DNA of 64,000 nucleotides. Origin: Ceratopteris richardii (lineage: Eukaryota > Streptophyta > Polypodiopsida > Polypodiales > Pteridaceae). The notes beneath the pieces are model-generated. The model searched no databases and was not told the origin of the DNA. It saw nothing but the letters and a program-made list of their open reading frames with translations. The DNA is taken from the NCBI GenBank assembly GCA_020310875.1, contig CM035417.1, forward strand, positions 83,470,728 to 83,534,727, given 5' to 3'. This document shows, in pieces, positions 11,961-24,084 of this stretch (position 1 is its first letter; every line of letters begins with the position of its first letter). A program made the translations under genes and the position numbers.

Positions 11961-14900
11961 ATGCAGGCAGAAGGACCATCAGAAGCTGGCCCCAGTGCAC
12001 CAATGGCCAATATTGGAGATTTACTAGCGGAGCCCCATCCTATGGCTCAACCACCAGAGTTTCAAGGGTTTCCAGGGCCATGCCAATTGACGATCCCCCT
12101 AGGGGTTATACTGAGAAGATTCATCGCAATTCTCACTAGTTTCAAGGGCTAGCAGGACCATTGGCGGATGTTGATTTTATATTTGAGGCCAATTTGACTT
12201 TTGATGACCGTACCTGGGGCAAATATCAGTTTTCCTCAAGAGAGTTCGAAGGAGTACAGAACACAGAAGACCTAACACATGTTTGGGCAAGAGTAGGGTT
12301 TACAGAGTATTTCAGCGACCCTTTGCCTAAACCTGACTTCTAGAGATGCTTTTACTTAATCACCACTTTGACGGCTTCCGAAAACAAAGATCTGCCAGGA
12401 ACATTCATCTTGCCATCGTTGGTAAATGATCCGCCATATAAGAGGTTTTATCTTTTTAAAGATCTGATTCGCGCTCCAATCGAGATCCATGGTACACACA
12501 CTCCAACAGAATGAGAAAGGCTGGTTCCAGAGCCAATGAAACGTGGAGACGTTACTAAATGGGAAGAGATTTCGGCGATCACACCCAAGCTTTCAAAACC
12601 ACTCGGATATGCATGCAGCATTTTGCTTTCCCCGCTCAGGATAGATTAACAATGCCTCACAAGCGCATATGGTTTGGTTTATATTTAGCATGTACTGGAC
12701 CCTAGACAGTTGATCTAGCAAGCTGGATCATTGATCAGCTCTACGTAGCACAACACAGATGGGAAAGAAAGAAGGTCATCAATGGATGTTGTGCTCTCAC
12801 GCGCATCGTATATATGTGTTTGGCCTACGATTTACCTATCAAGCGAGCAATGAAAAGTGAGGAGCTGAAAGCCTTCAAGGGAACAACAAAGAAAGCTCGG
12901 AAGGCCAGCAAAGGAAGAGCAGGAAAGCGAATGAGAGGAACTATCCCCTGCCTTCAGGTGCCAGAATCACCCTCACCACAACCCTCTCCAGAGCAGTCCT
13001 CGACAGAAGCCACTCCAACGGTACAACCTATTCACATACGATTATCAAGACCAGTTGTAACGAAAGGCACTACCAGTGCAGTTACCTCATAGGCAACATC
13101 AGTTCAGGAACCGACCACCACTACAGCAGAAGTTCCCACCACTATTGGTGCGGAAGCTTTTTCTTTTCCGATACCTAACTTGGAAGCAGAACCCATAGAT
13201 ACAATGTTTGATTTCGGAAATGCAAGATGATTTCTCCAATGAATTTCAGTTTTCAGAAGGTCAGATCTTTTCTCAAGAATACGAGCGTCCAAGCTACCTG
13301 ACCATGCCCCCAGACCAACCACAAGGACAAATAATATCTAGTTCCGACGACGAAAGAACAGAAACCGATGAAGATGAAGGCGATGATGAAGCCAACCAGG
13401 GCACTCACGAATCCCAAGATCATGGACAGATAGATGAACAAGGACAACACACCGACACCCAAGGTGATACCAGTACGCATGAAGATGAAACCTTTGAAGC
13501 AGCAGCTTATACGCTGGCCATCAAAAAGTTGTATCGTAGTATGGAAAAGGTTTGGGCACGTAAGAAATTGACTGAGGAGGAGAGTCAAGCACTTATAGAA
13601 CAGGAACTTGTCTCAGGCGGATTCGAAGAAGTATACATCAGAGGCTTCCGAGAACTTTTCAAATCAGTGGGATCCACAGAAGCCTTACGATATTTGTAGA
13701 GGAAACCATTACCGTAGTATGACCCTCGTAGAATCCGTCTACTAACCAAACCGGGTGAATATATTCGGGTACCCACTGGTGGTCAATCTTCAGAATAGGC
13801 ACGAGAAGCGCGCCTCATCCCTGAAGGCTCATTGGCAGAAGACACCATTATCATCGACTCCCCACCCCATACTACTGCTGTACATACCACCACAGTTGTT
13901 GAAGTACCTACCACCCCAACTGCTCCTCCTTCACCTCCCATCCATCCAGTCTCCCCCATACACCCTCCTTCTCCTAGAACAACATCCTCCTTCTCCGGCG
14001 GAGTAGCAAAAGTCGTCCTTACTCCCATTCATCCCACAATTCCCGCACCCACTCAACCTAGTCTACCCCCTAGCACACCTAACTTTTTATCCAATCCAAT
14101 TTTCCCCCCATCCTTTCCATCCTTCCCCACACCTCCAAGACCCCTTTTCCCGTTCCCACCTCCATTAACCTTCTCCCGAGTCTCACCTCCTCGACCCACC
14201 GTAACTCCTCTTTCCCCCAGATGACACTTGGCAGCAACAAAAGAAGAGAACCAGCGTTTACAAGAACAGAAGAGAGAAAATTTAGAAGCTGCCCTTGATC
14301 AAGCTGACCAACCATTGAGCCCTAGTCGCTTTAAGGCCGTGCCCTCAGAATCAATGAAAATGTTGTTAGATGATCATATCAAATTGTTAGATGAGTACGA
14401 CAGCATGAACGAGCAGTTTCAGAAACTCAAAGATGAAAACAAGATATTGCAGTTAAGAGCACCAATACCACAAGGACTACCAGCTCCTGCGGATCCATCT
14501 CTTGACATCCTAGAGGAACTCAACGCATTATGGGCCCATGTGTCAACACTTCAATCACAGATAGCAGTATATGAAGCACCCCCAAGGCCAGACTCCCCAT
14601 CGGACCTACGAGCAGAGGAAGAAACACTCACTATTCCGGTGGAGGAAACTTTTGAGGAAGCGTATGAACCCCAACCCATCGCAGGCGGACGAGTCACGGC
14701 CGAAGGCCAAACGACTTTCGAACTTCCAACTCCTGCATGGATGAAGACGATAGAAGAACTTGGAACAACCCACTCAGCATGGGTAGAGGTGCAGTTACAC
14801 TCCATGGCAATGATTGAAGAACGCATTTTACAGTCCCCCTACTTTTCTCACTTGGCCCTATGCAGATACATATCAGGGCACGAGCTATAGTAAACCTTAT

Positions 14901-15798
14901 TTCATGTTAATGGCAGAATATCACTTAGCCATAGAGAAAGAAACAGGCAAAAAGCCCTCCCATGCAACTAAATTATTTGATCCGGAAGATTTGCCATTAG
15001 ATGCGCAACAAGGAGAAATCTATCAACCAGAATGGCGCAAGAATCTATTACAAGAGTATCCTGAAATGATGAGTACGTGGGTTAAAGCACCTTTACACTT
15101 AAAGTATAACCCATGTTGGGGACCAGTGCCATGTCGCCGCTCCTGGAAGGCATTCACTATTAAAGTACAGAACAACAGGCAATGCCAGGATTGGTTAAAC
15201 TACCCATACTTCAGGCCACCCATAGGACCACCAACAGTTGGATACATGATGGCCACGATTCGTCATTGGCTCCCTCGCTTGAAACATATGGACGATATAG
15301 CAGCGCACATGACTGTCAAGATCTTTGACATGATGCAAATGGTTTTCAAAGCCTTCCGACGCATCAAGGCACCACATGTAAACACCCGGGGATTTGAGCA
15401 TGGTAATCTAGACCTTGCATATGATATGAGTACAACGCCCTCGCTCTGAGTGTGTTATGCCTGGCATTGCAGAATTAAATACTTACCGGAGTGCTATAAG
15501 CAGACTTTCGAAGAAATGTTCACAACCGGTTTCTGAGAATACCATTCAGAGGTGTTCATCAGCAGGCCCACGCATTTGCTTCAACTATTTGCCTGTGAAC
15601 AGATGGTATATTCCATGCACTATCGACTCCCGCCATCAGATGAACCGCAGCCAATCGATTGGGAGAAACTCAAGGCAGATCTGGCCCGAGGCATTCACAT
15701 ATCAGAGCACACCCTTGCTCAAGTCCTCCCACAGAACTACATCCGACAGACTGCACAACAAGGTTCTGTCGAGGACGACAGAAGCGAGAGGGAGGGGG
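11961..15798 (+). pseudogene. Gypsy A copy 1 post-pol ORF region
   Basis: Follows pol after about 370 bases of non-coding sequence. An ATG at 11961 starts MQAEGPSEAGPS, parallel to MAEATGPSSQ in copy 2. The region keeps the copy 2 order. First an N-terminal globular part (QFSSREFEGVQNTEDLTHVW). Then an acidic stretch near 13360-13500. Then a very proline-rich stretch about 13850-14220, a coiled-coil-like stretch about 14230-14600, and a conserved C-terminal domain (HLKYNPCWGPVPCRRSWKAF, near 15100). It reaches to the purine tract at the LTR. Function is unknown, no membrane segment is apparent, and it is broken many times. Confidence 0.75.
15787..15798 (+). promoter_or_regulatory. polypurine tract, Gypsy A copy 1
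   Basis: GAGAGGGAGGGGG lies immediately before the LTR start TGTTGGC. Copies 2 and 4 have equivalent G-rich tracts at the same place. Confidence 0.7.
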
Positions 15799-16448
15799 TG
15801 TTGGCAACAGCCAGAGGCATAGAAGAAACGGAAGCATGTAAAGACAGAGCAGGGAGCCATTCGAATCAATTTTTTAAAGATTTATGTTTTATATATATTC
15901 TTCAAAACCTCCAACAGTGATTTTCATCACTATTGTAACATGTGTAACATAGAAAAAACCCTTTTTGTAATTTATAGCTCCATTTTGTGCAAGCCGAGGA
16001 GTCCTCGAGCTTCAGGAGCTTAGGTAGAATGAGCGTAACAATTTTGGTTATTTTTAGACACCGTTTACACTTCCAAAAAGCATCTAGGACCTATTTCTTA
16101 ACTATGCCGGTCACTAGATGTGAAACCGGTCAAAACTAGTCTAGAATCTATAAAAAGAGCTAGAGAGCTCATTTTTGGGGTTAGCTTGTTTGAGTAGAGA
16201 AGAGCTTAGAGCTATTTTGAGTTTGTAAGAGTGTTCTTGAGTAATAGAGTTGATTTGTCACCTTCCATTGTGTCTTGCTTGTCTCTTCGTAGTGTATGTG
16301 TATGTGTGTGTGCATCTCTATGCTTCTCACCTTCACTCTCACTTCATCTCACATTCACGATCTTCATATCACTCCTACCTCTTCCGTGGATTGACATTAA
16401 GGAGGTGGAGCTTCTTAACGTGGTTCTCACCATTGTGCTAGAGCAACA
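15799..16448 (+). repeat. 3' LTR of Gypsy A copy 1
   Basis: About 650 bp, starting TGTTGGCAAC and ending GAGCAACA. It is alignable along its length with the two LTRs of copy 2 and that of copy 4. Shared landmarks are the AGCCGAGGAGTCCTCGAGCT palindrome, the TATA box TATAAAAAG (16149-16157), the adjacent AGAGCTAGAGAGCTC hairpin, a TG-rich stretch and the ending CCATTGTGCTAGAG. Confidence 0.85.
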
Positions 16449-16459
16449 CTACACGCAGC

Positions 16460-18013
16460 CATAACATAGCAATCTGATGCAAAGGAGGCACTATGAGAGC
16501 ATGAACGAGTATGATATGACAAAAGTGCATCTAATTTGCTGTCATGCAAAGTCTGCACCAGCCATTTTGGCATAGTTTTTGCCTGCTCAATATCAGCTCT
16601 CTCATCAACAAGTGCATCATGTAAATCTGCATCAGAAATGGAATGATCTGCATCATCATATGAAACCTGCAAAGGCTGAGGAGTTGCCTCATTAGGACCA
16701 GCACTAGACTATCCACCTGTAAAAAGAGGCATCAAAGTATCATACATGTCTTTGGAGCTAACAAATGTCTCCTTAGTACATGAAAGCAATGGCTAAATAA
16801 CATCTTCCACAAAGACAACATCACGGCTAACCAGAATGCGTTTAGTCTGTGGATGATATAGACGATAGCCTTTACTTTCAGAACTGTACCCAACAAAAAT
16901 ACATTTTACTGCCTTATCATCCAATTTTCTGCGATGTTGTTCAGGCACTTGTGCATATGCCAAACAACCAAAAACACGCAGATGAGCAACAGATGGCTTG
17001 CGGTCATTACAAGCCTCATATGGAGTGATAGACTACAGCGCTTTAGTGGGACACCTGTTCAGTACATATGCTGCACACATGACAGCCTCAAGCCAAAAAC
17101 TATGTGGTAAAGCCTGACTCTTGACCATGCACCTCGCCATCTCCATGAGTGACCTCTTCTTTCGTTCAGCAACTCCATTCTGTTGAGGTGTATACGGCAC
17201 TGTACACTGGTGTTTTATCCCACGTTCAGCCAGAAATGCATTAAAATCAGAAGACATATATTCCCCCCCTCGATCAAAACGGAGGGTGCCCATTTTACAT
17301 GCTAACAGATTTTCAACCAAAACCAAAAACTGTTTAAAGCACATGAACACTTCGGACTTTGCTTTGAGTGGATATACCCATGCATGCCTGGAAAAGTCAT
17401 CAATGAAAGTCACGAAGTAAAGATAATTTCCAAAAGAAGGTGTCTGCATAGGACCACAGACATCACTATGTACAAGCTGCAATTTCTGAGTAGCCCGAAC
17501 TGAACCATCTTTTGGAAAGGATGAACGCTGCATTTTGCCCAAGATACAGCCTTCACAAACATGTTTTCCAGGTGCCTCAAGTTTGGGCAATGAGGACACC
17601 ATTTCATATTTTTGCAGGCGTAGCAAACTAGCAAAATTCAGATGACCAAAGCGTGCATGCCAAAGCTTTGCATCTGACATAGCCTAAGAATCATTTACTG
17701 CACATGCCAAATCATTTACAGATCTTTCATAATCTATGAGCTTATACAACCCACGACATAAGATGCCAGAAGCAATAATCACATCGCCATTTGATAGATC
17801 ATGAACTGTACACCTGTCATCAACAAATTTCACAACCAAGCCAATCTTGGCTAATGCAAAAACTGATAACAGGTTCTTTTTTATCCCTGGCACAAATAAA
17901 GCATCTGACAAAGTGAAAGAACTACCATCAGCAGTAGTCAAAATGATCTTACCAACTCCCATAACAGGAGTTGTTGGCGCATGTAACAGTATTCCCTGTA
18001 GGGGCAGGCTCAA
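16460..18013 (-). pseudogene. pol: Copia-2 protease and integrase region
   Basis: The upstream part reads as the Copia protease tail (GVGKIILTTADGSSFTLSDALFV, LLSVFALAKIG). Next come the GAG-pre-integrase zinc segment (HARFGHLNFASLLRLQ ... CEGCILGKM) and the integrase core: HSDVCGPM with its first aspartate, then LRFDRGGEYMS and YTPQQNGVAERKK. The C-terminal Copia tail VFGCLAYAQVPEQ ... KCIFVGYSSESKGYR follows. The frame then runs into the linker before RT, where the fragment ends. In an active element it matures the polyprotein and integrates the cDNA. Confidence 0.85.
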
Positions 18014-18032
18014 GTGAAAAGAAGAAACTGCA

Positions 18033-19145
18033 CTACGAGGTAATATGTTTGGTCACCCCACTGTCAAAATACCAAACATCTAAGTCTACTGCAGACATGC
18101 ACTGCTCATGAGAAGATGGGTCAAAACTGCAGACAGTAGTAAACACCCATTCTTCTTCCTGCACAAGATTTGGAGACTCTGTTTTTGGTGTAGAGACCTC
18201 TGCAACAACCATTCCAGCCTCTTTCTTCTTTGCCTCTTTTGCAGCTAGTTTTGGACAGTTCTTTATGATATGATCATTCCCTTTACAGTACTTACAAAAC
18301 AATTTCTGCTTTTCTGATTTTTTCTCATCTTTGTCTTGGTTCTTCGAATGTACATCATTTGTAGATTTCTCCTTACTAGTAGAAGAACTCCATTTTCCTT
18401 TGCCCTTCTGACTAGCTAGAAAGGCTTGATCTCCAACACACATAATGGACCTGTTTTGCCTAGATTGATCTTCCTGCAATAGAACAAAGACTAACTCCTC
18501 AAATGACAAGGCATTTGGATTGCCTTTCATCATCAACCGAAGAGTAGAAGCAAAACTTTGATATGAATTAGGAAGACCATTCAGAACGGTCTGCACAAGT
18601 GAGCTATCAGGTATAACCTCATCAGCAGAAATCAACTGTTCCTTCAAGATCTTTGTTAGGAAACTATCCATAGAATCACCTTCATTCATGAGCTCACTCT
18701 CCAACTGTTTTCGGAGGTAAGCAACACGAGCCTCATTCCTAGCTTGGTACAATGTAGTAAGTGTATCCCAAGCATCCTTAGCTGTTCTGCAAGAGCGAAT
18801 ATGAGGAATAATGGCACGTTTGACAGACAAAGCTATCAATGCATGTGCCTGGGCATCTCTGCCATCCCAACGAATCTGCTCTGCAGTAGGTGCAGCAGAA
18901 ATAGCAGCACGAATAGGAATCTGCACAATATCATCTTCGACACCATCTTCATCAGCTCCAGCACCTGTATTTGCAGTACTTGTTGTTACAGGTGTAACAG
19001 GACGTCTTTCAACACCCTGCACAATGTTCCACAATCCTTTTGCAACCAATACATGTCGCATCATATAAGCCCATAATGGGTAGTTGGTACCATCCAACTT
19101 ATCCTCAACAACCAACATATGGAATACATCACTGCTTTCAGCCAT
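18033..19145 (-). pseudogene. gag: Copia-2 gag
   Basis: Capsid/nucleocapsid precursor of 370 codons starting MAESSDVFHML. It shows the usual Copia gag opening (LDGTNYPLWAYMMRHVL), the helical UBN2-type region (AKDAWDTLTTLYQARN ... LKEQLISADEVIPDSSLVQTVLNGLP) and one CCHC knuckle, CKYCKGNDHIIKNC (C-x2-C-x4-H-x4-C, near 18265-18306). The start lies about 340 bases downstream of the primer-binding site, a normal leader length. Confidence 0.85.
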
Positions 19146-19486
19146 GGCCGGTGACTAAAATACCTTGATGCAGAAAATTGACTGTATCTCAAAAAGTTGA
19201 ACTGAACTGCCCAGACGAGTTCTGCTAGACCTGTAGCAGACTTCGAGATGCTTAAATGGCAAACAAAAATTGGTATATACCTTTGGCACCAAAAGATGAA
19301 ATAACCAAATCACAAGCGTTGCGATAGTGCATTCGGAGGTCAAAACGAGCTCAGATCGCGATTTAGGCACCACAGAGCAAAGCAGTTTTGATTTTGAAAA
19401 ACACTAAGTATGCTCACCAAAATTCGTGCGATTCTGAGACTGCAAATGGAGGAGTGTCGATGGCACCCTAGATGAAGCGACGACCT

Positions 19487-19498
19487 GCTCTGATACCA
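19487..19498 (-). promoter_or_regulatory. primer-binding site of Copia-2 (initiator tRNA-Met)
   Basis: Read on the minus strand this is TGGTATCAGAGC, the standard Copia site complementary to the 3' end of initiator tRNA-Met. It lies two bases inside the LTR end. Confidence 0.9.
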
Positions 19499-19500
19499 AT

Positions 19501-19730
19501 TGTTGGAGATAGACGTCTGTTGAAGCACGCGAACAACACAAGGAAGAAGAAGAAGCTTGGAGCACAAACACACAATACTGAATGTATTACTAGAGAATGT
19601 ACAAAGATAAGTATCCCATTAGGGCAATAGGCGTATATACAAGCTGGGGGAAAAAACCTCCTAAAGAGGGAAAAAAGTGCCCCAATGGTCCTAGAGTGTT
19701 CACACACATCACTACCTAAATATATCAATA
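19501..19730 (-). repeat. 5' LTR of Copia-2
   Basis: About 230 bp, bounded on the inside by the primer-binding site. It aligns with the LTR at 21587-21818, sharing GAACAACACAAGGAAGAAG, CTAGAGTGTTCACACA-type and CACTACCTAAATATATCAA stretches. The outer end lies at ATATCAATA, where the related LTR ends CAACA. Confidence 0.8.
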
Positions 19731-21586
19731 GTTTGGTGGTAAGAGACTGACCACATGTTGGTTGTTGTTGGTATATCTGATTAGGCACTTGGGATTGACC
19801 TTGATCTTCCCAGCTCATTTGTTGTTGTTACTACTACTACCCAATTGGTGCTAAGGTTGCCTTTCTAGACCATGGCTAGTCATCTACTATTTGTGTTTTT
19901 GTTGTTGCCATTGGGCAGCCTCATCAGTTACTACTTATTGTCGACATGCTGCTTCAGCAGCCACAACATTAGCCTCCTATTGTTGCTATTGGAGCTCTTC
20001 CTCCATTTGCTCCTGGATCCTTCATTGCCGTTCTTCTTCGGCTTGTCTAATGGATTCCTAAACAATATGAATGTGAGCTCATTTCTCCGCATTCAAAGGG
20101 TTCGTTAGGTTTGGTGTTGATCTTTTACTCTATTTCTTACCTACTTGAAGATAAAGGGGCTCCATGAATCAACAATGCTAACAACACGCCAAGCTTTGTA
20201 TCCAACTGTTAGGGCTTGCATGCTGGTATACACAGTTGATGCACTTCCTTATTTATCCATTGAAAGATGATATCTACCTAATTAACTTGTCCTTGTGCTA
20301 TTTTCACATCCTTCATCAGTGAGTAGAGCATCTGGGAGACTCCATAAGGTTTGGTCTGCACAAAGATAGTCAAAGTCACTAAGTGCAATCTAAACTTCCA
20401 CAGATTAGTGTCTTCGAGTCTAGCATACTTGTATTCTCCCGATCAGGCTCAACCAAAAATCCACTCCATCTCTACCGTCAAAGCTAATTCAACTTGGGTG
20501 GTGATTCATTGTTTTTGACTAACATGTACTTGCACTGCTACGTAAGCCGAGTCAATCACCATATGTGTGGTTTCTCTGATACCAAACTCTATGAAGGCTA
20601 TTTGATCACTAGCTTCTTCTAGTTGATCATGACATTGCTGCACAAAAGAGTTGATCATTGGATGATTGGGGATACTAGGCCATGGGATTTGTGCATACTA
20701 TAGTAATCCACAACACTAGAACCATTTCATATGTAGCTACATTAAGTGATCAGGGATGACCAAGAAGCCTATGTCAGTCAGCTTGAGTGAGTTGCATAAA
20801 ATAGTACATGTGTGGAAAAAGATCAAACTCTAGAGCAAAAGTAAATCTACACAGTGAAAAGCGCAAATAAAGATTGAGGTGACAAAGCACGAGGGTTAAT
20901 TAGCATGTAAAAATATAATCATTTTTTTTTACATATGCATGGTTATTTTCATGTGCACAATTCGACAAAGAGGGTATTTAATACTGCATGCAAAATCAAT
21001 GATACCGAGACGGACTAAAGTTTCACTTGAAAGCATCTTCATCAAGTGTTGCCCCTAATGCATGAAACCATGATGCCTTTTATTAAATGTGTGACAATTG
21101 TCACTTTATTCCGAGGTTATATACACTATATACAATGTTGAGTGCAATGTTATCAGGGATAAGGCCAAAACTTGGACCCATTAAAACAGGTCCCTAAATC
21201 TCACCAGCTAGCATGGCTAGCTGGAATGTAGCTAATCCAATCTCTTGATGGATCCAAAAAGGACATATCCATTGTAACTTGAATTTACCAACTTGTTGTT
21301 TCATTTTAAGATCAAAGAACAAAACCAAATCACCCAATCCAAAAATAGGAGTTTGTAATTATCGATCATGCTAGTGATGTTGCCGATTTTGGAGTGCTTG
21401 CATCAGTTAAAAGCTGGTATACTACTTACCTTTGGTTTTTCATAATATGTGGGTCCAAAGAATTGAAGATTCCTTTGGTAAAAGTCTTTTTTGAACAACA
21501 ATCCATAGGCTTGGGACTGTAATTTCCATAGGCATGATGGCCTACACCCCATAAATAAGTTTAAAGAGTGTGAGGCCTGCGAACAC
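19731..21586 (-). other. decayed minus-strand Gypsy-like remnant
   Basis: About 21180-21390 reads on the minus strand as an integrase C-terminal domain (FGLGDLVLFFDLKMKQQVGK, then WICPFWI), typical of Gypsy. The stretch 19740-20830 keeps a long coding bias on the same strand, with a Q/E-rich section (RQAEEERQ, IQEQMEEELQ near 20000), but I recognise no family in it. Both Copia-2 LTRs abut this stretch, so it is probably the older sequence they inserted into. AT-rich sequence with no call lies at about 20830-21060. Confidence 0.45.
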
Positions 21587-21818
21587 TCTTGGAGTTTGAG
21601 GTCTGTGGGAGCACACAAACAACACAAGGAAGAAGAAGAAGCTTGGAGCACAACACACAATACTGAATTCATTACCGCTAGAATGTACAAAGATAAGTAA
21701 CCGTTAGGGCCGTAGGCGTATATACAAGTCGAGGGGAAAGAAAACCTCCTAAAGAGGGAAAAAAGTGTCCCAATCGTCTTAGAGTGTTCACACATATCAC
21801 TACCTAAATATATCAACA
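21587..21818 (-). repeat. 3' LTR of the second Copia-2 copy
   Basis: About 232 bp, ending on the plus strand in ATATATCAACA, and matching 19501-19730 along its length with scattered differences. Its inner boundary is fixed by the RNase H tail ending shortly above 21890. Confidence 0.75.
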
Positions 21819-22590
21819 AATCCTCCCTGGGAGTGATGTATTGAACGAGGAGCTGACACTCATGTATAAGGAAGTGCCAAGCTATGTGGAATCAATCCAC
21901 AAAAGAACCTAAGCCCAAAGCTTTGCAGAAAGCTTCAAAGTTCTCCCTAGACAGAGCCTTTGCAAAAAGGTCTGCAATGTTCTTATGTGTGGGCACATAT
22001 GCCAAACTGATCTCTCCAACAGAGAATCTCTCCCTGACATAATAATAGTGCACCTCAATGTGCTTAGTGCGAGCATGGGACATAGGGTTCCCCACAACTA
22101 ACAATGTGCTCTAACCATCAGTGAAGATAGTGATGGCAGAAGACTGACCAACACCCAAATCATCCATAAGGTATCTGTGCCACACACACTCAACAGTCAC
22201 TATGAAAGATGCCCTATACTCAGCCTCACAACTAGAAGTGGCCACAGTAGGTTGCTTCTTGCTCAACCAAGATATGCATGAGCTACCAATCATGAAGCAA
22301 AAACCACTAGTGGACACACGCGTGTCTAGCAATAAGACTAGTCAGAGTAAAAAAAAAAGCATGTAAATCTGGCGGTAGTGATCCCCCCTTAGAATAAAAC
22401 AATCCAAGTAGCTGGGTAGCACTCAAGTAGCGAAAGATGTGCCTTAACTGCTTGCCAATGCTTAACACCTTGCCAATGCATAAACCTACTCATATGTGAG
22501 ACACCAAGCTGAATATCTAGCCGAGTAATGCATAAGTAAATCAAGCATCCAATAGCCTTGTTGTAGAGTAAAGAAGCACAAGAAAGGGAA
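21587..22590 (-). mobile_element. Ty1/Copia family 2, second copy, 3' end (fossil)
   Basis: The minus strand reads the end of RT (LLYNKAIGCLIYLCITRLDI ... SRFMHWQGVKHWQ, about 22430-22580), then RNase H (STSGFCFMIGSSCISWLSKK, QPTVATSSCEAEY; then HIEVHYYYVRERF and FAKALSRENFEAF). An LTR-like segment at 21587-21818 resembles the LTR of the copy at 19501. The two LTRs are visibly diverged, so these are two separate insertions of one family. It is broken and lacks its 5' two thirds. Confidence 0.8.
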
Positions 22591-22599
22591 TCCCCAAAA

Positions 22600-23421
22600 A
22601 AATTTCAATTATGGGCATCATTTTTCTTCTTTAAATTTTTATGAAAACCTCATGAAGCCATGTAAATGCACTAGAGGAGTCCTCTAAATGCATAAATCCC
22701 AAACATTGTATCATAACCTTTGTCAAATAGTAGGAATTTAGGATTTCTTTAATAAAGTGCCAGTCTCTTGTGTGAAAGGACCATTTTTAGGGTACATGTA
22801 TATAAGTCATTTGATGACACTTTGTAAAGACTTTTTGCCATTGTGAGTAGGAGGGAACTGAGATTTTCGAATTTGTCTCTTCTTCCTCTTGTATCTTCTT
22901 TCTTTTGAGCTTGCATGTGTGATTGTAGCTTGGATTGAGTGCATGGAAGTGTTATCTACCCATTTCATTGCTTTTTTGAAGTGTGTAATGTGTGTGTGAA
23001 GCTTGAGGAGGCGTGTGGTGAAACTAGGTGAGTTGTGCACTAACTTGAAGCAAGTTTGTCAAAATCAGACTGCCATTGGATGCATCTCATCGACAACTTT
23101 GAAAGGAACCCAATATTGACTATATTCCAAGTTCAAAGCTAAGAGAAAAGTCCGTTTTTGTGCTTACTATTGTTTCATGTATCGCAACACCATTTCCACC
23201 TGTGTGAGTGATGAATATGAGAGATAATACTCATCTGCATGTAGTGGTAGCTATTTCACTTCATTGATCATTGTGTAAGTGCAAGTCAGCATACATTCGG
23301 TTAGGTTCAAGATAATTCTTGGATTGAGAATTTAAATGTGTGATCCCCACACTATTACTTGCTCGTGATAGAGGAATAGTCTCTTTCGTCACAAGTCCCT
23401 AAGTTGTCACTTAGGTACACA
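22600..23421 (+). repeat. probable 5' LTR of Gypsy copy 3
   Basis: The right end is set by GGTACACA just before the primer-binding site at 23429. A TATA-like GTATATAAG lies at about 22798. The left end is not resolved. It falls near 22590-22620, where Copia-2 RT homology stops. Sequence resemblance to the copy 2 LTR is weak. Confidence 0.5.
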
Positions 23422-23428
23422 TGTTTTT

Positions 23429-23446
23429 TGGCACCGTTGCTGGGGA
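23429..23446 (+). promoter_or_regulatory. primer-binding site, tRNA-Asp type, Gypsy copy 3
   Basis: TGGCACCGTTGCTGGGGA differs at two positions from the site in copy 2 (TGGCGCCGTTGCCGGGGA) and is preceded by the same TTT-rich spacer. The site is complementary to the 3' end of plant tRNA-Asp. Confidence 0.8.
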
Positions 23447-24084
23447 AGTACTAGTCCAATCGAGCTACTCACATGATGGTAAGAGCTCTTAGGAGAAGGT
23501 ATGAGTTGTGAAGAGGTGATTACTCTACTTTGGTAAGTCATTTCTCGTTGCACTTATTACTTCGCACTTGGAAAGTGTGTTTAGTAAGTTGTTAGAGCTA
23601 GGGAAGTGAGAGTGAGTGAGTAGTAGTAGAGAGTAGAAAGGAAGGAGTAGGAGTAGAGTAGGTAGGTAGATCCCCCAAAATCCCAAAAAAATTTCATTTG
23701 AGTACCTTTCAACCTTGGGTTAGACCAGGGATATAAGAGCAAGAAAAATTCATTTAGTGAGTCACTTGTATTAAGCAAGTATCATGGGATTGCACAGAGG
23801 ATCTGTATTGTTGAGCTTGTATCGCATGGAATCTGGGTTGTTGAGGGTTTTCAACATCCAAAACCTGAGGAGAGAAGCAAAGAGGTGAGCTCAATACATC
23901 TTGCCAACTGGAAAAGTCATTACATTCAGTTTAACACATGATTGAACCTGCAATTTGTATTGTGATAGAGGTATCATGGGACAGAGTGAGAAGTGGCATT
24001 CTAGAGGCACATAGGGGTGGAGAGGAGTGCACAAGGAGCACATTCATGAAAAAATCTCCAAACAATTCTTTCATTTGAGTGAGA

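Larger units (their letters stand above)
5845..16448 (+). mobile_element. Ty3/Gypsy family A, copy 1 (5'-truncated fossil)
   Basis: Similarity to the better-preserved copy 2 starts abruptly near 5845, just before the first protease domain. The 5' LTR, leader and gag are therefore absent. What remains runs through pol, the post-pol region and one LTR in the same order and spacing as copy 2. It is badly broken, with well over ten breaks. Its LTR abuts the minus-strand Copia-2 fragment at 16448/16449. No target duplication can be tested because the left end is lost. Confidence 0.9.
16449..19730 (-). mobile_element. Ty1/Copia family 2, 5' part (fossil)
   Basis: On the minus strand this reads 5' LTR, primer-binding site, gag, protease, integrase, and stops between integrase and RT, where the Gypsy A copy 1 LTR begins. 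The missing RT, RNase H and 3' LTR are not on the other side of copy 1, so this locus was rearranged and is not a simple nested insertion. It is broken, with several breaks. Confidence 0.85.

Noticed and set aside
18744-19076. Plus-strand open frames of 110 and 85 codons
   Set aside because: They are antisense shadows of Copia-2 gag with no motif of their own.
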